From Bradyrhizobium sp. CER78 (GTDB lineage Bacteria > Pseudomonadota > Alphaproteobacteria > Rhizobiales > Xanthobacteraceae): a stretch of DNA of 64,000 bases. Below are positions 51,688 to 60,503 of the stretch, piece by piece (position 1 is the stretch's first letter; each line of letters begins with the position of its first letter). The stretch covers positions 248,001 to 312,000 of the forward strand of contig NZ_JARVWP010000001.1 of assembly GCF_029846235.1 (NCBI RefSeq), written 5' to 3'. The notes under the pieces were generated by a model. That model ran no database searches, was not told where the DNA came from, and saw nothing but the letters and a program-made list of their open reading frames with translations. Both the position numbers and the translations under genes were made by a program.

Positions 51688-53240
51688 CGATGCGAATCTA
51701 CGTTCCTCGCGATGCCGCGGCCGTCGCCGTCGGCGCCGACGATGTCGCCCTCGCCTTCGCGCAGGCCGCAGCGGCGCGTGGCGCAGCAATTGAGATTGTC
51801 AGGAACGGCTCGCGCGGGCTGTGCTGGCTGGAGCCAATGGTTGAGCTTTCGACCGCGCAGGGCCGCATCGCATTCGGCCCGGTGACGCCGGCCGACGTTC
51901 CCTCCCTGCTCGATGCGATGGCCGGCAACGGCCAGCATGCCCTGCGGCTTGGTGTCACGGACGAGATCCCCTGGCTGAAGCGCCAGACCCGGCTGACCTT
52001 CGCACGCTGCGGCGTGATCGATCCGCGCTCGGTCGACGACTACCGCGCCCATGGCGGCTACAAGGGGCTGGAGCGGGCGCTGACGCTGAGCTCCGATCAG
52101 ATCCTTGCCTATGTCACGACGTCGGGCCTGCGCGGCCGCGGCGGCGCCGGCTTTCCCACCGGCATCAAATGGAAGACCGTGGCGCAGGCCAGCGCCGACC
52201 GCAAATACATCGTCTGCAACGCCGACGAAGGCGACAGCGGCACCTTCGCCGACCGCATGATCATGGAAGGCGACCCCTTCGTCGTGATCGAAGGCATGAC
52301 GATCGCGGGTATCACGGTCGGAGCCGCCAAGGGCTACATCTATATCCGCTCGGAATATCCGCACGCGGTCGAGGCGATGAACGCGGCGATCGTGGCCGCG
52401 CGCCGCGCCGGCCTGCTTGGCAAGCGGATCGGCGGCTCCGCGCACGAGTTCGATCTCGAAGTGCGGGTCGGCGCCGGCGCCTATGTCTGCGGCGAAGAGA
52501 CCTCGCTCTTGGAAAGCCTCGAGGGCCGCCGCGGCATCGTGCGGGCCAAGCCGCCGCTGCCGGCGCACAAGGGCCTGTTCGGCCGTCCGAGCGTGATCAA
52601 CAACGTGCTGTCGTTCGCGGCGATCCCCTTCATCCTCGACAACGGCGCCAAGGCCTACGCCGATTTCGGCATGGGCCGTTCGCGCGGCACGATGCCGATC
52701 CAGCTCGCCGGCAACATAAAATACGGCGGGCTGTTCGAGACCGCGTTCGGCGTCACGCTCGGCGAGCTCGTCGACGAGATCGGCGGCGGCACCTTCACCG
52801 GACGCGAGGTTCGCGCGGTGCAGGTCGGCGGTCCGCTCGGGGCCTACTTCCCCCGCGCGCTGTTCGATACGCCGTTCGACTATGAGGCCTTCGCGGCGCG
52901 CGACGGCCTGATCGGCCATGGCGGCATCGTGGTGTTCGACGACACCGTCGACATGGTCAAGCAGGCGCGCTTTGCGATGGAGTTCTGCGCGATCGAATCC
53001 TGCGGCAAGTGCACGCCGTGCCGGATCGGCTCGACCCGCGGCGTCGAGACCATCAACAAGATCATCAACGGCGAGCGCGTCGCGGAAAACCTCGCCGTGA
53101 TCGAAGACCTCTGCAACACCATGAAATTCGGCTCGCTCTGCGCGCTCGGCGGCTTCACGCCCTACCCCGTGATGAGCGCCCTGAAACACTTCCGGGAAGA
53201 TTTCGGTCCCGCACCGGCCCGGCTGCAGGCCGCGGAATAA
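51684..53240 (+). CDS. fdsB: NAD-dependent formate dehydrogenase beta (flavin) subunit
   Basis: A 518-residue NuoF-type subunit that passes electrons to NAD through FMN. A thioredoxin-like N-terminal part (about 1-115) precedes the NAD/FMN domain with GLRGRGGAGFPTGIKW and CNADEGDSGTFADR, and the [4Fe-4S] domain with ESCGKCTPCRIGSTRG plus a fourth Cys in FGSLCALGG. It is coupled to fdsG and followed 12 bases later by fdsA. Confidence 0.96.
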   Translation: MTMRIYVPRDAAAVAVGADDVALAFAQAAAARGAAIEIVRNGSRGLCWLEPMVELSTAQGRIAFGPVTPADVPSLLDAMAGNGQHALRLGVTDEIPWLKRQTRLTFARCGVIDPRSVDDYRAHGGYKGLERALTLSSDQILAYVTTSGLRGRGGAGFPTGIKWKTVAQASADRKYIVCNADEGDSGTFADRMIMEGDPFVVIEGMTIAGITVGAAKGYIYIRSEYPHAVEAMNAAIVAARRAGLLGKRIGGSAHEFDLEVRVGAGAYVCGEETSLLESLEGRRGIVRAKPPLPAHKGLFGRPSVINNVLSFAAIPFILDNGAKAYADFGMGRSRGTMPIQLAGNIKYGGLFETAFGVTLGELVDEIGGGTFTGREVRAVQVGGPLGAYFPRALFDTPFDYEAFAARDGLIGHGGIVVFDDTVDMVKQARFAMEFCAIESCGKCTPCRIGSTRGVETINKIINGERVAENLAVIEDLCNTMKFGSLCALGGFTPYPVMSALKHFREDFGPAPARLQAAE

Positions 53241-53252
53241 CAGGAGATCACG

Positions 53253-56129
53253 ATGTCGCTGATCCAGGAAACCGATTTCGGCACGCCCAAATCCAAATCC
53301 GAGGCGATGGTCACGCTGACCATCGACGGCAATCAGATCACCGTGCCCGAGGGCACCTCGATCATGCGCGCGGCGATGGAAGCCGGGACCCAGATTCCAA
53401 AGCTCTGCGCGACCGACATGGTCGACGCCTTCGGCTCCTGCCGGCTCTGCCTGGTCGAGATCGAGGGCCGCGCCGGCACGCCCGCCTCCTGCACCACGCC
53501 GGTCATGCCCGGCCTCGTGGTGCACACCCAGAGCGAGCGGCTGAAGAAGCTGCGCAAGGGCGTGATGGAGCTCTACATCTCCGACCATCCGCTGGACTGC
53601 CTGACCTGCGCCGCGAACGGCGACTGCGAATTGCAGGACATGGCGGGCGCCGTCGGCCTGCGCGACGTGCGCTACGGCTATGAGGGCGAGAACCACGTGT
53701 TCGCCAAATCGCACGGCTGCGAAAACGACAATTGGATGCCGAAGGACGAGTCCAATCCGTACTTCACCTACGATCCCTCGAAGTGCATCGTCTGCTCGCG
53801 CTGCGTGCGCGCCTGCGAGGAGGTGCAAGGCACCTTCGCGCTGACGATCTCCGGCCGCGGCTTCGACAGCCGCGTCTCGCCCGGCATGAACGAGAGCTTC
53901 CTCGGCTCCGAATGCGTGTCCTGCGGCGCTTGCGTACAGGCCTGCCCGACCGCGACGCTGACCGAGAAATCCGTGATCGAGATCGGCCAGCCCGAGCACT
54001 CGGTCGTCACCACCTGCGCCTATTGCGGCGTCGGCTGCGCCTTCAAGGCCGAGATGCGCGGCGAGGAAGTGGTGCGCATGGTGCCGTGGAAGGACGGCAA
54101 GGCCAATCGCGGCCATTCCTGCGTCAAGGGCCGCTTCGCCTGGGGCTACACCACCCACAAGGAGCGCATCCTGAAGCCGATGATCCGCGAGCGGATCGAG
54201 GATCCCTGGCAGGAAGTGTCGTGGGACGAGGCGCTGAATTTCGCCGCCGCGAAGTTCAAGGGCATTCAGCAGAAATACGGCCGCGACGCGGTCGGCGGCA
54301 TCACCTCGTCGCGCTGCACCAATGAAGAGACCTACCTGGTCCAGAAGCTGATCCGCGCCGGCTTCGGCAACAACAATGTCGACACCTGCGCCCGCGTCTG
54401 CCATTCGCCGACCGGCTACGGCCTGTCGCAGACCTACGGCACCTCGGCCGGCACCCAGGACTTCGACTCGGTGGAAGACACCGACGTCGTGCTGGTCATC
54501 GGTGCCAATCCGGCCTCGGCCCATCCGGTGTTCGCCTCGCGGCTGAAGAAGCGGTTGCGCCAGGGCGCCAAGCTGATCGTGATCGATCCGCGCCGTACCG
54601 AGATGGTGGAATCGCCGCATGTGAAGGCGCTGCACCTGCCGCTGATGCCCGGCACCAACGTCGCCGTGCTGACCGCGCTTGCGCATGTCATCGTCACTGA
54701 AGGGCTCGCCGACGAGGCCTTCGTGAGCGAGCGCTGCGACTGGAGCGAGTTCGAGGACTGGGCCGCCTTCGTCGCCCAGGACAAGCACAGTCCGGAAGCC
54801 ACCGCGATCATGACCGGCGTCGATCCGAAGGCGCTGCGCGAGGCGGCGCGGATCTATGCCACCGGCGGCAACGGCGCGATCTATTACGGGCTTGGCGTCA
54901 CCGAGCACAGCCAGGGCTCGACCACGGTGATCGCGATCGCCAACCTCGCGATGGTGACCGGCAATATCGGCCGGCCCGGCGTCGGCGTGAACCCGCTGCG
55001 CGGCCAGAACAACGTGCAGGGCTCCTGCGACATGGGCTCGTTCCCGCACGAGCTGCCCGGCTACCGCCACATCGCCGGCGACGCGGTGCGCGAGCAGTTC
55101 GAGGCGATGTGGAACGTCAAGCTCAACAACGAGCCCGGCCTGCGCATCCCCAACATGTTCGATGCCGCGATCGAGGGCTCCTTCATGGGGCTCTACGTGC
55201 AGGGCGAGGACATCCTGCAGTCCGATCCGAACACCAAGCATGTGGTGGCAGCGCTGTCGGCGATGGAATGCGTCATCGTCCATGACCTCTTCCTGAACGA
55301 GACCGCGAACTACGCCCATGTCTTCCTGCCCGGCTCGACCTTCCTCGAGAAAGACGGTACCTTCACCAATGCCGAACGCCGCATCCAGCGCGTCCGCAAG
55401 GTGATGACGCCGCTCAACGGCTATGCCGACTGGGAAGTGACGATCATGCTTGGCAAGGCGATGGGCTTCGAAATGAAATACAGCCATCCGTCCGAGATCA
55501 TGGACGAGATCGCCGCGTTGACGCCGACCTTCGCGGGCGTCTCCTATGCCAAGCTCGACGAGCTCGGCTCGGTGCAGTGGCCCTGCAACGAGAAGGCGCC
55601 GGAAGGCACCCCGGTGATGCATATCGGCGGCTTCGTGCGCGGCAAGGGCAAGTTCATCCTCACCGAATATATCGCGACCGACGAGCGCACCGGCCCGCGC
55701 TATCCGCTACTGCTCACGACGGGGCGCATCCTCAGCCAGTACAATGTCGGCGCGCAGACCCGCCGCACCGAGAACGTGGTGTGGCACGCCGAGGACCGCC
55801 TCGAGATCCATCCGCACGACGCCGAGCAGCGCGGCGTGCGCGATGGCGACTGGGTGCGGCTGGCAAGCCGTGCCGGCGAGACCACGCTGCGCGCGGAGAT
55901 CACCGACCGCGTGGCGCCGGGTGTGGTCTACACCACGTTCCACCATCCGGACACCCAGGCCAACGTCATCACGACCGACTTCTCGGACTGGGCGACCAAC
56001 TGTCCGGAGTACAAGGTCACTGCCGTGCAGATCTCGCCGTCGAACGGTCCGTCCGACTGGCAGAAGGCCTATGACGAACAGGCACGCAACTCCCGCCGCA
56101 TCGCGCCTGTCGTGGAAGCCGCGGAGTAG
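53253..56129 (+). CDS. fdsA: NAD-dependent formate dehydrogenase alpha (catalytic) subunit
   Basis: A 958-residue molybdopterin enzyme oxidising formate to CO2. The N-terminal NuoG-like part carries a [2Fe-2S] site (C52, C63, C66, C80), the His-Cys cluster region DHPLDCLTCAANGDC and two [4Fe-4S] sites (CIVCSRCVRAC near 178-188; CVSCGACVQACP near 221-231). The catalytic part begins CAYCGVGCAF near 255. The Mo ligand is cysteine (C383 in ARVCHSPTG), not selenocysteine. It is cytosolic and oxygen-tolerant by family. ATG 53253 follows AGGAGATCACG. Confidence 0.97.
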   Translation: MSLIQETDFGTPKSKSEAMVTLTIDGNQITVPEGTSIMRAAMEAGTQIPKLCATDMVDAFGSCRLCLVEIEGRAGTPASCTTPVMPGLVVHTQSERLKKLRKGVMELYISDHPLDCLTCAANGDCELQDMAGAVGLRDVRYGYEGENHVFAKSHGCENDNWMPKDESNPYFTYDPSKCIVCSRCVRACEEVQGTFALTISGRGFDSRVSPGMNESFLGSECVSCGACVQACPTATLTEKSVIEIGQPEHSVVTTCAYCGVGCAFKAEMRGEEVVRMVPWKDGKANRGHSCVKGRFAWGYTTHKERILKPMIRERIEDPWQEVSWDEALNFAAAKFKGIQQKYGRDAVGGITSSRCTNEETYLVQKLIRAGFGNNNVDTCARVCHSPTGYGLSQTYGTSAGTQDFDSVEDTDVVLVIGANPASAHPVFASRLKKRLRQGAKLIVIDPRRTEMVESPHVKALHLPLMPGTNVAVLTALAHVIVTEGLADEAFVSERCDWSEFEDWAAFVAQDKHSPEATAIMTGVDPKALREAARIYATGGNGAIYYGLGVTEHSQGSTTVIAIANLAMVTGNIGRPGVGVNPLRGQNNVQGSCDMGSFPHELPGYRHIAGDAVREQFEAMWNVKLNNEPGLRIPNMFDAAIEGSFMGLYVQGEDILQSDPNTKHVVAALSAMECVIVHDLFLNETANYAHVFLPGSTFLEKDGTFTNAERRIQRVRKVMTPLNGYADWEVTIMLGKAMGFEMKYSHPSEIMDEIAALTPTFAGVSYAKLDELGSVQWPCNEKAPEGTPVMHIGGFVRGKGKFILTEYIATDERTGPRYPLLLTTGRILSQYNVGAQTRRTENVVWHAEDRLEIHPHDAEQRGVRDGDWVRLASRAGETTLRAEITDRVAPGVVYTTFHHPDTQANVITTDFSDWATNCPEYKVTAVQISPSNGPSDWQKAYDEQARNSRRIAPVVEAAE

Positions 56130-56131
56130 CG

Positions 56132-56968
56132 ATGCGCGAGCCCGTCCACAAGGCGATCCGAAAAGTCTGGCGCGACGGCGTCTTCAGCGACGGCGCGCGC
56201 CTGATCCCGGAGGAGACGCCGCTGGCGCTGACCTATAATGGCGGCACCTATGCGGTCATGATGGGCTCGCCCGAGGACCTCGGCGACTTCGCGGTTGGAT
56301 TCAGCCTGAGCGAAGGCATCGTGCAATCCGCGGACGAAATCGAGACCCTCGACATCGTCGAGCTTGACGACGGCATCGAGCTTCGGATGTGGCTCAAGCC
56401 CGACAAGGCGGAGCGGATCGCCGAGCGGCGGCGCAACATCGCCGGCCCAACCGGCTGCGGCCTGTGCGGCCTCGATTCGATCAGCGAGGCGGTTCGTCCG
56501 GCCGCGGTGGTGTCGACGGGCCGCGTCTTCTCGCCGCGCGAGATCATGACTGCGATGGCGGCGGTCGCGCCGCTGCAGGAGATCAACCACCAGACCCGCG
56601 CCGTGCACGCCGCCGCGTTCTGGACCGCCACGCGCGACATCGTGGCGCTGCGCGAGGATGTCGGCCGCCACAATGCGCTGGACAAGCTCGCCGGCGCGCT
56701 GGCCCGCGACAAGGTCGTCGCGAGCGACGGCATCGTGTTGCTGACCAGCCGCGTCTCGGTCGAAATGGTGCAGAAGACCGCCGCAATCGGCGCGCCGCTG
56801 ATATCAGCGGTGTCGGCGCCGACAGCGCTTGCGGTGCGGATGGCGGATGCCGCCGGCATCACGCTCGCTGCGATCGCCCGCGCCGATGGATTTGAGATCT
56901 TTACGCATCCGGAACGCGTTACAGGCGCGGTGCCCGGCAAGGAGTCCGCCTATGTCGTCGTCGCCTGA
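56132..56968 (+). CDS. fdhD: Formate dehydrogenase accessory sulfurtransferase
   Basis: A 278-residue FdhD, which transfers sulfur to the molybdenum cofactor before insertion into FdsA. It shows the CxxC motif GCGLCGLDS (near 110-115), GDFAVGFSLSEGIV and REDVGRHNALDKL. The gene starts two bases after fdsA and overlaps fdsD by 17 bases, so it is embedded in the structural operon. Confidence 0.95.
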   Translation: MREPVHKAIRKVWRDGVFSDGARLIPEETPLALTYNGGTYAVMMGSPEDLGDFAVGFSLSEGIVQSADEIETLDIVELDDGIELRMWLKPDKAERIAERRRNIAGPTGCGLCGLDSISEAVRPAAVVSTGRVFSPREIMTAMAAVAPLQEINHQTRAVHAAAFWTATRDIVALREDVGRHNALDKLAGALARDKVVASDGIVLLTSRVSVEMVQKTAAIGAPLISAVSAPTALAVRMADAAGITLAAIARADGFEIFTHPERVTGAVPGKESAYVVVA

Positions 56969-57173
56969 CAAACTGGTCTATATGGCGAACCAGATCGGAA
57001 AGTTCTTCCAGAGCCAGGGGCGCGACCGCGCCGTGCAGGGCATTTCCGAGCACATCTGGAAGTTCTGGGACCCGCGGATGCGCAAGCAGATCTTCGCCCA
57101 TCTCGACGCCGGCGGCGCTGGCCTCGAGCCCGACGTCCGCGACGCACTGCTCAAGCTGAAGCTGCAGGCGTAG
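56952..57173 (+). CDS. fdsD: Formate dehydrogenase delta subunit
   Basis: A 73-residue FdsD, a small protein needed for stable or active FdsABG. The family pattern is KLVYMANQIGKFFQSQGRD, then ISEHIWKFWDPRMR. ATG 56952 follows AAGGAGTCCGCCT inside the end of fdhD. It is the last gene of the operon. Confidence 0.92.
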   Translation: MSSSPDKLVYMANQIGKFFQSQGRDRAVQGISEHIWKFWDPRMRKQIFAHLDAGGAGLEPDVRDALLKLKLQA

Positions 57174-57204
57174 CCGGCCATTGGAAGCTTGCTCCGCTCT
57201 TGCA

Positions 57205-57310
57205 CCGTCACCCTGAAGAGCGCGCCCTTGCGCGCGTCTCGAAGGGTCGACGGCCCCGCTGGTGGCCGTGCATCCTTCGAGACGCGCTACGCGCTCCTCA
57301 GGATGACGGG
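57205..57310. repeat. Dispersed inverted repeat, copy 2 (CCGTCACCCTGA type)
   Basis: CCGTCACCCTGAAGAGCGCG at the left and CGCGCTCCTCAGGATGACGG at the right form imperfect inverted arms; the centre has TCGAAGGGTCGACGGCC and CATCCTTCGAGACGCG. The left part matches 37720-37815. Confidence 0.78.
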
Positions 57311-57375
57311 ATTCAGGCCGGAGATTGTCGCTAAGGCGGGATGAGTTTTGGTTGAATCGGTTTGGCGCGGTCTCG

Positions 57376-57506
57376 GTTCACCTCTCCCCGTTGGGGAGAG
57401 GTCGGATTGCGAAGCAATCCGGGTGAGGGCTCTTGCCCTCTCGATAGACCATAACCCCTCACCCGATTTGCTGCGCAAATCGACCTCTCCCAAAGGAGAG
57501 GTGAAC
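57376..57506. repeat. Dispersed inverted repeat with CACCTCTCC ends
   Basis: Outer arms TTCACCTCTCC and GGAGAGGTGAA, with inner GGTGAGGG/CCCTCACC and two small hairpins (GATTGCGAAGCAATC; GATTTGCTGCGCAAATC). A classic long palindromic intergenic element, lying between convergent fdsD and glnE. Confidence 0.78.
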
Positions 57507-57545
57507 CTTCGACGCCGTTCCAGCTCAACCTAATCTCATCAGGCT

Positions 57546-60503
57546 TTAGCCCACGATCGTATTGAAGACGCGGCGCACTTCGCTCTGCGTCTCGCGCAGG
57601 CGCGCCTCCAGCGCTGAGAAATCCGGCGTGTCGCCGGCCCGCGCCATCACGCGCAGCAGGTCTTCGCCCGCGGTCTCCGGATTGAACTTGCCGGTGACGC
57701 ACAGCCGCAGGATCTGCGTCAGGTCATGATAGAGCCGCACCGCCGAGCGCAATATCTCGGCCTCGGACTGGCCGAGCAGGCCGAGCTTGGCGGCATTGTC
57801 AAGCACCTGAAGCGTCGAGACGCTGAGGATCTCCGGCTTCGCCGAAGCATGCGCGAGCTGGAGATATTGCGCGATGAAATCGATGTCGACGAGCCCGCCG
57901 GCGGCAAGCTTGAGGTCCCAGACATCATCCTCGCCCTTCTCCAGCGCGATCGCCCGCCGCATGTCGGCAACGTCGGCCGCGGTCGATGCGGCATCGCGCG
58001 GCCTCGTCAGCACGCTGCGGATGATCGCCTCGATCCTCTCGCGGAATTCCGCTGACGACGAGATCACGCGGGCGCGCGTCAGCGCCATGTGCTCCCAGGT
58101 CCAGGCCTCGCGCTCCTGATAGTCGGCGAACGAATCGATGCGCGAGGCGACCGGGCCGGCACGGCCGGACGGGCGCAGCCGCATGTCGACCTCATAAAGC
58201 ACGCCGTAATTGGTCCGGGTCGTGAAGGCGCTGATCAGGCGTTGGGTGAAGCGGGCAAAATACTGCGCACCATGCAGCGAGCGCTCGCCGTCTGAATCCG
58301 GCGCCTCGCTGTCGAAATCGTAGAGCGTGATCAGATCGAGGTCGGAGGACGCCGTCATCTCGCGGCTGCCGAGCCGGCCCATCGCGATGATCGCGGTCTC
58401 CTGCCCCTTGATCCGGCCGTATTGCGCGGCGAACTGATCGGTGACGAGGCCGTGCACGGTGTGCACGATCCCCTCGGCGACGTCGGCAAAGGCCGTGCTG
58501 GCGTGCTGCGCCGACACCGTGCCGGACAGGATCCGCGTGCCGATCAGGAACAGGCTCTCCTGGCCGAACAACCTCAGACGATCGAGGAAGTCCTCGTACG
58601 ACGAGGCATCCTGCAGGGTGGCGGCAAGCCGCTCCGACAGCTCTTTCTTGTCGGGCATCGCGCCGAAGAAGCGCGGATCGACCAGACCGTCCATGATCTG
58701 CGGCTGCCGCGCCAGCATGTCGCCGAGCCGCGGCGCAGCGCCGAGGATCAGCGCGACCAGCGCAACGAAATCGCGGTTCTGGCTGAGCAGCGAGATCAGC
58801 CTTCCGCCCCGCTGCAGCGCGCCGAGGAAACGGTCGAATGCCGCCACCGCGTCGTCCGGCTCCTCGGCATGCGCGAGGCCGTCGATCAGGCCGGGAATGA
58901 ATTCGAGGAACGCCGCTCGCGTCGCCTCGACGCGCAGCGCGCGATAATCGCCCTCGATCCACTGCTGCACCGTGCCGGCCACCGCAACGGGCTTCTTGAA
59001 ACCGAGTTGGGCGAGATGTTCGATCAGGCGGCCGTCTTCAGGCCCGGCGCCGTAATCGACATCCGGCAGCTTCGCAGTGCCGGTCGGATCGTCGCCCTCG
59101 AACAGCTTGCCGTAGTGGTTCTGCACGATCTTGAGCTGACCGAGCAGATCCCTGGCGAAGGCCTCGCGATTCTCGTAGCCGAAGAAATGCGCGAAGCGCT
59201 CGACGTCCTCGGGCGCTTCGGGCAGCGAATGGGTCTGCTCGTCGGCGATCATCTGCAGCCGGTGCTCGACCCGGCGCAGGAATTCGTAGGCCGTCGTCAG
59301 CTCGTCGCGCGCTTCAAAAGTGATCCAGTTGCTGTTGGCGAGCACGTTGAGCGCCTCCAGCGTCGGCCGCACCCGCAGCTCGGGATGACGGCCGCCGGCG
59401 ATCAGCTGCTGGGTCTGGGCGAAGAACTCGATCTCGCGGATGCCGCCGCGGCCGACCTTGACGTTGTGCCCCTCGACCGAGATCTCGCTCTGGCCGCGAT
59501 AGGTCTGCATCTGCCGCTTCATGTCGTGGACGTCGGCGAGCGCGGCAAAATCCAGGTGCTTGCGCCAGACGAAGGGCGCGAGCTCGGCGATCAGCGCCTC
59601 TCCCGCCCTGGGATCGCCGGCGCACGGCCGCGCCTTGATCATCGCGGCGCGCTCCCAGGTCCGCCCCTCGCGCTCGTAATAGTGCAAGGCCGCGTCGGTC
59701 GAGATCGCGACCTGAGTCGACGCCGGGTCCGGGCGCAGCCTGAGATCGACCCGAAACACATAGCCCTCGCCCGAGCGCTGCTGCAGCATCCGCGCCATCG
59801 CCTGGGTGACGCGGACGAAGAACGGCTGCGGCTCGATATCCTCGGCAAGCGAGGTCGCCGCGCGATCGAAGAACACGATCAGGTCGATGTCGCTGGAATA
59901 GTTCAGCTCGCCCGCGCCCATCTTGCCCATGGCAAGCACGATCAGGCCCGAGCCGACTTCCGGATGCTCGGCATCGACGGAGGTCATGCGGCCGCGGGCG
60001 ACTTCCTGCCGGAACAAATAGCGCAGCGCCGACTGCACCGAATTCACCGCGATGTCGGTCAGCGCCGCCGTTACCCGCATCACCGGCCAGACGCCGCCGA
60101 TGTCGCACAGCGCGATCATCAGCGCGGCCTCCGCCTTCATGCGGCGAAGCAGCACCATCACGTCGGCCTCGCTGCCGGCGGCGAGCACGTCGCGCGAGGT
60201 GGTCTCGATCAGGCCGGCCAGATGCTGTTCCGGGTCGCATGACAGAATCCGGATCAGCCGGCCGGCATCGGCGCGCGCGAGCTCGAACAGATAGGGCGAG
60301 AACTCGGCGATACCGCGCAGGATGTCGCGTGCGAACGGATGCTCCAGCAAGGCTGCGAGCGCGGCCGATTGCGCCGGCTCGAGCTCGGCGAACCAGTCAG
60401 TCAGGCGCTGATCGGCGGATTCGGGCGCGGCGACACGCGGTCCATCCGCGAACCGCGCGGCCAGACAGTGTCGATCCGCGTTTCCCGGCGCGGCGGCATT
60501 CAT
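57546..60503 (-). CDS. glnE: Bifunctional glutamine synthetase adenylyltransferase/deadenylyltransferase
   Basis: GlnE switches glutamine synthetase off and on by adding or removing AMP in response to PII. The full 985 residues contain two nucleotidyltransferase domains: NYSSDIDLIVFFD at about 201-213 and TASSDLDLITLYDFD at about 717-731, each followed by a GlnD/PII-uridylyl-like helical region (GRGGIREIEFFAQ; LAAGGLVDIDFIAQYL). Its ATG overlaps the stop of the histidine kinase gene by four bases, so it is the last gene of a two-component operon. Confidence 0.97.
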   Translation of the reverse strand: MNAAAPGNADRHCLAARFADGPRVAAPESADQRLTDWFAELEPAQSAALAALLEHPFARDILRGIAEFSPYLFELARADAGRLIRILSCDPEQHLAGLIETTSRDVLAAGSEADVMVLLRRMKAEAALMIALCDIGGVWPVMRVTAALTDIAVNSVQSALRYLFRQEVARGRMTSVDAEHPEVGSGLIVLAMGKMGAGELNYSSDIDLIVFFDRAATSLAEDIEPQPFFVRVTQAMARMLQQRSGEGYVFRVDLRLRPDPASTQVAISTDAALHYYEREGRTWERAAMIKARPCAGDPRAGEALIAELAPFVWRKHLDFAALADVHDMKRQMQTYRGQSEISVEGHNVKVGRGGIREIEFFAQTQQLIAGGRHPELRVRPTLEALNVLANSNWITFEARDELTTAYEFLRRVEHRLQMIADEQTHSLPEAPEDVERFAHFFGYENREAFARDLLGQLKIVQNHYGKLFEGDDPTGTAKLPDVDYGAGPEDGRLIEHLAQLGFKKPVAVAGTVQQWIEGDYRALRVEATRAAFLEFIPGLIDGLAHAEEPDDAVAAFDRFLGALQRGGRLISLLSQNRDFVALVALILGAAPRLGDMLARQPQIMDGLVDPRFFGAMPDKKELSERLAATLQDASSYEDFLDRLRLFGQESLFLIGTRILSGTVSAQHASTAFADVAEGIVHTVHGLVTDQFAAQYGRIKGQETAIIAMGRLGSREMTASSDLDLITLYDFDSEAPDSDGERSLHGAQYFARFTQRLISAFTTRTNYGVLYEVDMRLRPSGRAGPVASRIDSFADYQEREAWTWEHMALTRARVISSSAEFRERIEAIIRSVLTRPRDAASTAADVADMRRAIALEKGEDDVWDLKLAAGGLVDIDFIAQYLQLAHASAKPEILSVSTLQVLDNAAKLGLLGQSEAEILRSAVRLYHDLTQILRLCVTGKFNPETAGEDLLRVMARAGDTPDFSALEARLRETQSEVRRVFNTIVG

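Larger units (their letters stand above)
57174..57545. other. Gap between fdsD and glnE filled by two dispersed repeats
   Basis: About 370 bases between convergent genes. Two large inverted repeat elements (57205-57310 and 57376-57506) take up most of it. No gene is supported. Confidence 0.7.

Noticed and set aside
51576..55622. Open frame of 1348 codons on the minus strand opposite fdsGBA
   Set aside because: It is a mirror of the GC-biased codons of the fds genes. The product is rich in Arg, His, Ala and Asp with no family motif, and the plus strand encodes clear formate dehydrogenase subunits.
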